This document shows positions 10,391 through 17,540 of a stretch of 31,076 bases of DNA, in pieces. Position 1 is the first letter of the stretch. The number at the start of each line of letters is the position of its first letter. Source of the stretch: Chromera velia (lineage: Eukaryota > Sar > Chromeraceae); contig JAHBMJ010005884.1 of the NCBI GenBank assembly GCA_018398765.1, positions 30,150-61,225 on the forward strand, read 5' to 3'. A model generated the notes under the pieces. It ran no database searches and was not told the DNA's origin. It was given only the letters and a program-made list of their open reading frames with translations. The position numbers and the translations under genes are program-made.

Positions 10391-11780
10391 ACACATGGCA
10401 TCAAGGTGCCCCTGCTTGCCACAACCGCAAACGTGAGCGATCGCTGGGCAAGTAGAGCGATCAGCATGAGGTGAGACACCGCAAGCGATGTACTTCACAT
10501 GCTTCCTCCATGGGTGAGCGACCCCGCAGTAGATATACTTAGGGTGGTTGGGCTTGGGAGTAGAAGATGACCTGGAGGGAGGTGCACTCGAGAAGCAGAT
10601 CGTGGCAGAGGGAGTCGGCGTTCCGAGCTGTTGTTCGTAGCGGCGCAGATAGTCACGAAGGCCCATGGGGGTGTAATCCCACAGGTGTGCGAGGACGTAC
10701 CGATGAGCACCTCTTTCAGACTGAGTGGGAAGTGACTCCAGGAGGATGTTGTACTCGAAGGGGACAAAGGGTTCAGACCCAAACACCATCGCTGGAACGA
10801 GTCGACGGAGACGGCAAAAGACTTTTGCTGCTCGGGCAAAGTAGGTGTCGATGGACTCACTGGCGAGAGGACAAAGTACCTTGATGGCACGCCAGCGTTT
10901 CCAGACACGGGACTCGTACGGACTGAGGTAGAGGCTGTCGAGGGTGTCAAAGAGCCATAAAGGGTCGTAGATCTGGTCGGCCTGCACAGTGCGAGAACGG
11001 AGGACCTCTCGCACCCCTGAAGAGACCTTCTGACGGATGATGCCAGATAAGTCTTGGGGACTGAGTGCATGGGGACCGTCCAACGAGCGGACTTCATCCA
11101 CCACCTCGTGGAAGCTCTCTTTCCACAGTTCCACGTCTTCCTAGGGGGTGCCCGAAAAAATCGCTAACTGGTCAATCGCCTTTTTCGCCAACTCATACCG
11201 GCGGGTCACAACTTGAACAGAGTGACCAGGAAAAGGAACGGGGAAAGGCTGCCAAGGTGGCTACTGCTGCACAGGCGGCACAGGAGGAGAGGGAAACGGA
11301 ACGTTCTGCCAGAGAAGCCAATAATGGTGTACGAACTGCGGTACAGGAGTCGTGTATGGGCCTGCAGAAGGGAAGAAGCCTGAGACAGGAGGGACAAAAG
11401 TCACCTGTGGAGGAGCAAATCCAGGAAAACCTGGACCAGGAGTTCCGATGGGGTAGTAGGCGGCCTGGTGCCTCGTCGGCAGAGCCGAGTAGGGGGTACA
11501 GAAGAGCAGGAAGAGGTGCAGGGGGACTATCACCTGAGAACGCCTCAGCCACCAGGTGCGGAGGGTCGGACACCGGAGGCACAGGAGGAGGTGGATCACC
11601 CTGTCCAGCCTGACCAGAGGCATCAGAGACATCAGGTAGAGACACTTCGATGTGCTCCTCGACTCCAACTATTGGCGGAGCGTGATCTACTGCATCAAGA
11701 AGAGACAAAGCAGAAGCGAGCTCAGAGCCAGGTGCGGGAAGACCGGACAGAGATCGTTTAACCACTGTAGTTTGCTCCAT
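10391..11780 (-). pseudogene. gag region with zinc-knuckle motif
   Basis: The N-terminus (11780 to about 11520) is acidic and Pro-rich. After the frame change comes a Pro/Phe/Tyr-rich stretch, then a helical retrotransposon-gag-like domain (about 11134-10620) containing LWLFDTLDSLYLSPYESRVW. Near the end is VCGCGKQGHLDAMC (about 10391-10429). This is a CCHC-type knuckle with one residue, rather than the usual two, between the first cysteines. Two further YIxCGVxxH segments just before it may also bind metal or nucleic acid. Gag would form the particle and package the RNA. Stops at 11261 and 11141 interrupt it. Confidence 0.75.
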
Positions 11781-11871
11781 TACAGAAGCTAAGGAGAAGG
11801 CAAACGGACAAGATGAAAGCCGTTCGACCCGGAAAAAAAAGAATGCTTTCTCAAAGAATCAGAGGAAGAAA

Positions 11872-11887
11872 GCGGGAGCCGGCACCA
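11872..11887 (-). other. Primer binding site of the copia element
   Basis: On the minus strand the 5' LTR is followed at once by TGGTGCCGGCTCCCGC. A start with TGG is expected for pairing with a tRNA 3' CCA end. The complementary tRNA would end in GGAGCCGGCACCA. I cannot name that tRNA from the sequence alone. Confidence 0.65.
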
Positions 11888-12458
11888 CGAGATGTATGCT
11901 AGACTATAAGAATGATTATCTAGCTACACATGAAGACAAAAATAAAGACTCACGAAGAAATCGATGCGTAGGTCCTTATTCCAGAGAGAGTCGTTACAGA
12001 GTGGTAAGCAGAGAGCCACAGTGACTCCGAGAGGAGAAACGTGCAATTCTAGCATTCGATCGAGATAAAACAATAAGAAATTTTGTGAGTCAAAATAGAT
12101 GTGAGAGGAGACGCCTGACGGAGTTCCTACGTGTAAGAACCCTGGAAAGCCCCAAACGAGAAGTGAAAGAGTTCCAGAGATGGCCATCACTTGCGTAAAC
12201 AATCGGGACTCAGCATGCGTCACTCAACGTGCAATCACTGACAGGAGAGGCAAACCGGGATCAGTCAAAGAGAGAAGCGTATAGAAAGATGAATATTATG
12301 CGTGAGGCGAGCCGACCAGTGGTAGTGCGTGCAGTATTTAAGGATCCGGATAGGGACTTACGCGCTTTAAAAATCAATTCGCTCGTCATGCGCCCCTTAC
12401 CAAAGAAGTGCACATCAACAAGCAAAGAACAGGAGCAACATACTTCTAGAACATTACG
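11888..12458 (-). repeat. 5' LTR of the copia element
   Basis: This 571-bp partner of the repeat at 5083-5653 runs on the plus strand from CGAGATGTATGC to AGAACATTACG. In the first roughly 275 aligned bases I count about 22 transitions, 3 transversions and no indel against the other LTR. The LTR would carry the promoter for the minus-strand transcript; no core promoter element is obvious. Confidence 0.85.
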
Positions 12459-12463
12459 CCTCT
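12459..12463. repeat. Probable target-site duplication, right (CCTCT)
   Basis: These five bases directly flank the 5' LTR on the outside and match the left flank CCCCT except for one C/T change. A nearby longer match, TATCCCCT, also occurs in both flanks and makes the exact boundary slightly uncertain. Confidence 0.45.
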
Positions 12464-12856
12464 ATCCCCTGTTATCTAATAGCCCGTTGCAGGGTATCCA
12501 ATTAGGTTTTAGCCTAACGTAACCTAATCTTGAAGTCAAAAAAACCTAGGTTAGGTTATTAACCTAGGTTACCAACGTAAATTGCAACGATACGATTCTT
12601 ACAGGTATGAAATATGATCATACTAAGTGATATCATAGTTTTATATATATTTTTACAGCGTTATACAGCGTTATATTAAGTTGAAATATGTAAAACACTT
12701 TTTTAATTAAAGATAAATGTTTTAAAGTGTGTTTATTTTATGTTGTTTTTGACTGGAACATGATATTTAAAAGCTTAATTCAATATGACATTCAAAAAGT
12801 TAATTTTTACTCGTGTGAAAGTTAATTTTTGAATAAAAAACATCATTTTTACAGAT

Positions 12857-12874
12857 ATTAGGATTAGGATTAGG
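12857..12874 (+). repeat. Short (ATTAGG)3 telomere-like repeat
   Basis: Three perfect ATTAGG units are followed by ATTTATG. The unit is close to TTAGGG-type telomere repeats but differs, and the array is too short to prove a telomeric origin. Confidence 0.5.
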
Positions 12875-13194
12875 ATTTATGTCCGAAGGATTGGCCTCCT
12901 GCCCCAATGCCAAATGCCTGACGTGCGGCTTCCAAAGAAAGCGCCGAAGCGCATCAGACCTCGCTGGCCGGCCCGCACACTGTCAGGTCTAGCCTGTGCT
13001 AAGAACGGTTTACACGAGGTTCTTTCTGAGCTCGATCGATCAATTGCGCAGACATAACATCTGACACATTCGTGAGAGCAATTGAATAGCTAGAAATCAA
13101 GTGATTTGATGAGGGACAATCATACCAGACATTGATCCAGGGTAAAGCGAATGACAATGTTTTTCCTTTGTAAGTTCTGAAACAAGGAGAGAGA

Positions 13195-13680
13195 GGTTGA
13201 GAGAAGAAAGAGAAATTGAGACCATGTAAGAAGAGAAAAAGTTCACTTCTCTTTGTCTTTACACTTTTCAGCATAGCCAGGAACGTTCCTTTTCCCGAGA
13301 CGCACGGAGGGGAAGCAAAAACCTTCTCTCTTCTTTTGGGTTGCTTCTTATCGTTCTGTCTAACTAAAGAAAGGTGAAGTGGCAAGCCGCCGCAAGAGGA
13401 GTGAGATGAAGTTAGGTCTCTTCTTTTCCTTGCTTACAAACAGAGAAGCAAAAAAGGATGCTTGGAGTTAGAGAAGGAAAGACGAAATAGAAAGGGAAAG
13501 ACGAAGAAGTAGAGACTAAAAGAGAAACATCCACTTCTCTTCTTTCTTTCACTTTTTTAATACAATCAAGAACGTTCATTCATTTTTCCTGAGATGTATT
13601 GAGGTGATAAGAGACCTCTCCCTTCTGGTTGGGTATCTTCTTTTCATTTTGATTATCTCAGAAGAGTGAAGTCTTACAAG
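13195..13680. repeat. Diverged tandem duplication, about 290-bp period
   Basis: The block beginning CACTTCTCTTTGTCTTT at 13244, with AGGAACGTTCC and GGGTTGCTTCTT downstream, recurs at 13532 as CACTTCTCTTCTTTCTTT with AAGAACGTTC and GGGTATCTTCTT in the same order. The copies are clearly diverged, with small indels. Confidence 0.55.
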
Positions 13681-13845
13681 AAAAAAGTGGAATCTCAAGG
13701 GAAGAAAGAACAAGAACTGAAATATGATATGCTCCATAGGATGAGACGTCAGACAAACAGACCAACAAAGAAAGGATCTTAATACCCAAATGGTCACCGG
13801 CCGCTGCTTCAGAGGCTTCAGACAAGCACTCTTCCTTCCGGGCCA

Positions 13846-14214
13846 TCAGTCCGAGTCTAGACAGTTAATCTTTTCATAGTACACGCTGTAGATATACTGA
13901 GCTTGAAGCTTCTGGAAGACAGGGATGTAGCTTCTTGTGACGATAGTCTGCAAAGCTGCCTCTAGGTCTTGGTCTTCTCTTCTTTTGATACTCTGTGTCA
14001 CCTCCTTGTTAGGCAAATTGAGAAGCGTTTCAAGAGTTGCTTCCATCAGCATCGCAAGCCTCCGATCAAGTTCCCCTTCATCTAGTTTCTCTCTCTCCTG
14101 TATTTTTCTAAGCAGTCCATTGCAACTGATACAGTCTGCGAGAATGGCCATGCCTCTTTCTCTTATGAACGCTCTTTTCTGACCCTTGCTTGCTTTTTTC
14201 ACACCTTCGAGCAT
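13846..14214 (-). CDS. Orphan ORF or isolated exon, 122 residues, unknown function
   Basis: An ATG at 14214 opens 122 codons ending in TGA. The protein has normal composition, unlike the low-complexity frames around it. It is rich in Lys, Arg, Glu and Leu and is predicted mainly helical, with GMAILADCISCNGLLRKIQ, then ELDRRLAMLMEATLETLLNL, then AALQTIVTRSYIPVFQKL near the end. I do not recognise a family. The ATG follows AATATAG, so this may be an internal exon with an AG acceptor rather than a full gene. A second frame, MARKEECLSEASEAAAGDHL, overlaps the stop at ATGA and could be its continuation after a frameshift or splice. It may be a remnant gene in a transposon-rich tract. Confidence 0.45.
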   Translation of the reverse strand: MLEGVKKASKGQKRAFIRERGMAILADCISCNGLLRKIQEREKLDEGELDRRLAMLMEATLETLLNLPNKEVTQSIKRREDQDLEAALQTIVTRSYIPVFQKLQAQYIYSVYYEKINCLDSD

Positions 14215-15344
14215 CTATATTGCTATGAAGCTACCATAGGTTGCTTTCTTTCCGATGGCAACAAACTGGCGTCCCCACTCTGCGTTCTTCTCTCTCCTTT
14301 CTCAAATATCTAGTCAGGGAGGACCTAGTGTTTAAAGACCTATCAAATACGATCAAATATTTGATCAATATGACTTTCAACCTCAAATATGAAGGTTCCG
14401 AAAAAACTTTTGCAAGTACCGATCCGTCATGCATGCTGATTCAAATGAAAAAACCTAAATCTTGATGGTTTGCTCTCAAAAAAAAAATGTTTTGAGCTGC
14501 ACTGAAATTGACGTTTCACCCCTTTTTACTTTATGCAGAGGTAAACCGATCAGCTGAACGTTTTCCCGAACAGCTGTGTTGACTTTTCTGGTGCTGGAAC
14601 ATCTTTTACGGCCCCCTTTTTGAGTGTCTGCAAACATTTTACAGCTCCCACCACCAAGAAAAACCTGTCAGCAGCTCCCACTACCGATCGATTTGATTCA
14701 TATTGAAGAAAGTGATCATGAAGAAGAGGAAAAGGAAGTGCCATAAAGCTGAGTGATTGTCACATCAATTTTGGTATGTGCTCTAACTTTATCGTATCAA
14801 CAAAAAGTCATATGCAATTTCAAATCTATCAATTTTACGTTCTTAATCTCTATTAGTACTAGAGTGAGTCTCAGTGACTAGTGTATATACACTGCCACAC
14901 AGGCATATTTTTTTTACGGAACTGATAAGTTATAATTTTATATATATTTTTTTAAATTTTTGAAACACACATCAGAAATGTTCTGATAACTATTGTCATG
15001 AGAAAAATGATCAGAGTGACAGTAAGTCAGTGACTCAGTGAGGAACCCTAAGAGGTTAACCTCAAATCTTACCTCAAATATCAAATATTTGAGGTTGAAG
15101 CTCAAATCAAATCAAATCAAATCAAATCAAATATAATCAAATCAAACATGGTCACTAGCTGTATGCCTCGAGGGCTTGATCGAATCCATGCGGGTTTACG
15201 TTTTAACTTTGTGGCTGCTGCGGCTGCCGCTGCATGGGGGGCCTTCGCTTCAATGGGGAGGTACTGCTCTAGAGGGACTACTCTGAAACTAGGCTCCAAA
15301 AGGCTGTGGTCAGGTTTACTACTCCTGGTTTAGCGCCCAAATAT
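14215..15344. other. AT-rich tract with inverted repeats, no gene supported
   Basis: TTCAACCTCAAATAT at 14376-14390 recurs inverted as ATATTTGAGGTTGAA at 15085-15099, and other CAAATATTTG words lie beside both copies. This may mark a degraded DNA transposon between them, but I found no target-site duplication. The plus-strand frame at 15148-15333 contains an Ala run and is not convincing as a gene. Confidence 0.4.
15102..15146. repeat. TCAAA pentanucleotide repeat
   Basis: About eight near-perfect TCAAA units with one interruption (ATATAATCAAA) lie beside the inverted repeat ending at 15099. Confidence 0.8.
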
Positions 15345-15437
15345 TAAAAATCCTAGGCGTACGTCGGCTAAAGAAAACATATAAGCGATATGAGGAAATC
15401 TTTTTTTTTTTTTTACCTTCAACAACATTCAATAACA

Positions 15438-15958
15438 GTTGTGCACAGGGATGGAAAATAGGTTATTAACCGAACTGAACCAACTTGGCCGTCAAAAAGC
15501 GTTTCGGTTCGGTTAACCTATCGGTTATATAACTTTTTTATATCTAGAGGTCGTTTCCTCACTAAATTTAAAACTTTTCACTATAAAAACGTAATTTTTA
15601 CATGTAGGTGTGACATACGGAAAATGAATGAAAGACAACCAAAATATAATAAAAAGACATTTTTAATTTATATAACCACTTGTTTGATTGTCAGATTGTG
15701 TTTATAGTCCATATACTAAGAAAGGCATGATTTTTTATACCTTTTCAGCTAGCTTTTCAGTTATCATAACAAAGTTTTTCAGTAATTTTTTGTTTGTTTG
15801 AAGTTATTTCTAGCTATAATGTCGTTTTTATGAGCTCTTACCGGTTAACGGTTAACCCGGTTAACCACCGGTTATGACCAGTTATCATAACTGCCAGAAG
15901 GGCCAATAACCTATAGCCTAACCTCATAACCTACCTTTTTCCCTGCCCTGGTTGTGCA
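15438..15958. mobile_element. Non-autonomous hAT-like element with 8-bp target-site duplication
   Basis: The element runs 15446-15950 (505 bp). Its left end is CAGGGATGGAAAATAGGTTA and its right end, read inverted, is CAGGGCAGGGAAAAAGGTAG. The duplication GTTGTGCA flanks both sides (15438-15445, 15951-15958) and is perfect. CAGGG termini with an 8-bp duplication are characteristic of hAT elements. Subterminal regions are rich in GGTTA/TAACC words on both sides. It has no transposase gene. It sits inside the outer element at 15353-16286. Confidence 0.82.
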
Positions 15959-16049
15959 ACACATGAACAACACCCGTGCAACACTTGAACAACAGCTGTT
16001 TGACTGATCGAAAAAGAAAAAAAAAAAAAGAGTAAAAGGTTTGTTTGCT

Positions 16050-16232
16050 TAGGGGTAATTTTTTTTTAAAAAAAAGTTATATTCACTTTTTTGTTTTTTT
16101 TGTTTGTTTGCATGTAAGAAATGTGTGGTTCCCTAGTGTTTTAATTTGTGTCCGCACCATGGTTGTGGAAAAAAAAAAGGCCCGGAAAGCGTTTTTTTTT
16201 TTATTTATTTTTTTGTTTGAAAATTACCCCTA
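16050..16232. mobile_element. Miniature element with TA duplication (Tc1/mariner-like MITE)
   Basis: The element runs 16052-16230 (179 bp). The left end GGGGTAATTTT and the right end AAAATTACCCC are perfect inverted repeats of 11 bases, and TA flanks both sides. TA duplications and short palindromic ends fit Tc1/mariner-derived MITEs. It has no coding capacity and the interior has long A and T runs. It lies inside the outer element, beside the hAT-like copy. Confidence 0.6.
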
Positions 16233-16294
16233 GGGGTTCGTTCGGGGGAATCTTTTTCTTTTTTTTTCTTTAGCCGCAACGCCTAGTAAAAATC

Positions 16295-17540
16295 TAGTTA
16301 AAAGTCGTAAGTCTCAATCTGCAGCGCATGCGCCCCCACCGTAGATCCGGCAAAATTTTTGATACAGCTAAATTAACTTTTATTCCGATGCTAGCATGTT
16401 CCAACGATATAATAATTCTATATAGCTTTTACCTTCAGTTACAAATGTATGTAATGAAGTATATATAGATTGACACATTGAATTAAGAGTTTAAGAACTT
16501 TACCCGCTGCAGTAACCCGCATGGTGTCTTTCATGTGTCTGTCAGACTCTAGGCCAGAATTCATGTGTACATGTGTATGAGTTTACACGAGTTCATATCC
16601 ATAAGTCTATTCGGAAACTTGAAGTCTCGCTCGGCTGCATTTTTTCCCCCCGCATAAGTCTGCATTAGTCTGCATGCACTTAAATTGATGCACGGGCTGC
16701 GGGATAGGCAGTGAGTCAAAGAACTATGCATCATCGACGTACCTGAATGGATGATCTACGTTCCCGTTTCTTTTAATTTTCTTTTTTTTTCTTGCCGTCT
16801 TTCTTCCAACGGCATTCAAGACTAATCGAGAGGATTCAAGATGTCTCACGGTGCAGGTGCCATGCAACTTACATTTCAGCAATCACTTAGGCAAGCACGC
16901 TCGCTTGAATGTAGATGGTCTGAAAGAGGGAAAAAAAGAGGGCAGGTAAGGAGAAGAAGACAGAGTGAGATTCGTCCTATACAGTATCACATCGTTCTGA
17001 TTGTTTGATGCTGTCTGTTCGGATTGTTCAATGGGAAAGTTTAAAAAAGGAAGATCTCTTGCAAGATCTAAAGAGTCATGCAGTCAGATGTGGTAGAGTG
17101 AAGGTTTTTCGAATCAGGCAGGGAGCGGCACTTCACTCCGTCGTCTTCGTTCACCCCATTTGCTTGCTGCCTGTCTGTATTCATACTTCTCTCTGCCTGG
17201 TTGACGAACGCAGCTTCATCGTTCTTTCATGTGCCCGTACACTCTCTCAGCTTTCGCGCTCGCGACAGCCGCGCTCAGCTCCCCTTTGAAACAAACTTCC
17301 CCGGCCTCTGCATACATGCGCCACGGATACAGAAGAAAAGGAACGCAGGCGACGAAAGCGAAAGGGGTGCTTCTCAAGCTCAGCTACCCGGGCACCCACA
17401 CTCGAAACCACTGCATGGGCAACTCCCAGCTCTAGACAGACAGGCTGGCTGCCTGCCTGGACGCATTATGTTTTTCTTTCCTCTTTCAGACCGTGTAAGT
17501 CCATTCTCCCTCTTTTTCTTCGACAGACAGACTATATAGT
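16295..17540. other. Intergenic DNA, no gene supported
   Basis: The AT-rich composition fades towards 17000. Plus-strand frames at 17005-17289 and 17201-17539 have moderate length but no recognisable domain, no repeated motif and no clear splice context. I do not call them genes. Confidence 0.4.

Larger units (their letters stand above)
5762..11780 (-). pseudogene. Interrupted gag-pol reading frame of the copia element
   Basis: Translation probably begins at the ATG at 11780 (MEQTTVV...) and finishes at TGA 5762-5764, about 2,000 codons. One frame change lies near 11500-11520. From there to 5762 a single frame is kept without any further shift. It is broken by TAG at 11261-11263, 11141-11143, 8759-8761, 7832-7834, 7097-7099, 7019-7021, 6305-6307 and 6008-6010, and by TAA at 8285-8287. 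Recognisable homology continues in the same frame across the stops, most clearly across 7019, 6305 and 6008 inside reverse transcriptase and RNase H. Either this is transition-type decay with almost no indels, or TAG is read through. The first explanation is simpler. The middle of the protein (about 9590-9680) holds imperfect internal repeats of an EAPEGV/ETPEGV motif. Confidence 0.9.
5083..12458 (-). mobile_element. Ty1/copia LTR retrotransposon, full-length but defective
   Basis: The element is about 7.4 kb and lies on the minus strand. In its own direction the order is 5' LTR (11888-12458), primer binding site (11872-11887), gag, a weak protease region, integrase, reverse transcriptase, RNase H, polypurine tract (about 5657-5668) and 3' LTR (5083-5653). 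Integrase upstream of reverse transcriptase is the defining order of Ty1/copia (Pseudoviridae). Both LTRs are 571 bp and roughly 90% identical by eye, so the insertion is not recent. The coding frame is interrupted by nine stop codons, and the reverse transcriptase has lost an active-site Asp, so this copy cannot be autonomous under the standard code. It inserted into an AT-rich tract. Confidence 0.92.
12464..13845. other. AT-rich intergenic tract, no gene supported
   Basis: The first 430 bases are very AT-rich and hold two copies of the palindrome AACCTAGGTT (12543-12552, 12561-12570), a CAGGG terminus-like word at 12499, and three ATTAGG units (12857-12874). From about 13000 the DNA is purine-rich and contains a diverged tandem duplication. 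The open frames here match that purine bias and are not convincing genes. Confidence 0.5.
15345..16294. mobile_element. Outer DNA transposon with 8-bp target-site duplication, carrying two nested elements
   Basis: The element runs 15353-16286. Its left end is CTAGGCGTACGTCGGCTAAA. Its right end, read inverted, is CTAGGCGTTGCGGCTAAA, so the ends are imperfect terminal inverted repeats. The 8 bases TAAAAATC occur directly outside both ends (15345-15352 and 16287-16294). Without the two inserted elements and their duplications it would be only about 240 bp, a non-autonomous miniature element. Eight-base duplications are typical of hAT-type elements, but the termini do not identify the family for certain. 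There is no transposase. Confidence 0.75.

Noticed and set aside
12499-12890. A second CAGGG-ended hAT-like element beside the copia 5' LTR
   Set aside because: The CAGGGTATCC word and TAGCCTAAC-type subterminal words resemble the element at 15446, but I found no matching right end or 8-bp duplication.
12999-13385. Minus-strand ORF of 128 codons
   Set aside because: It lies within the purine/pyrimidine-biased tandem duplication, and its Phe/Ser/Lys-rich protein follows that bias.
15148-15333. Plus-strand ORF with an Ala run
   Set aside because: It is short and composed around a GCN repeat, directly beside a microsatellite, with no other support.
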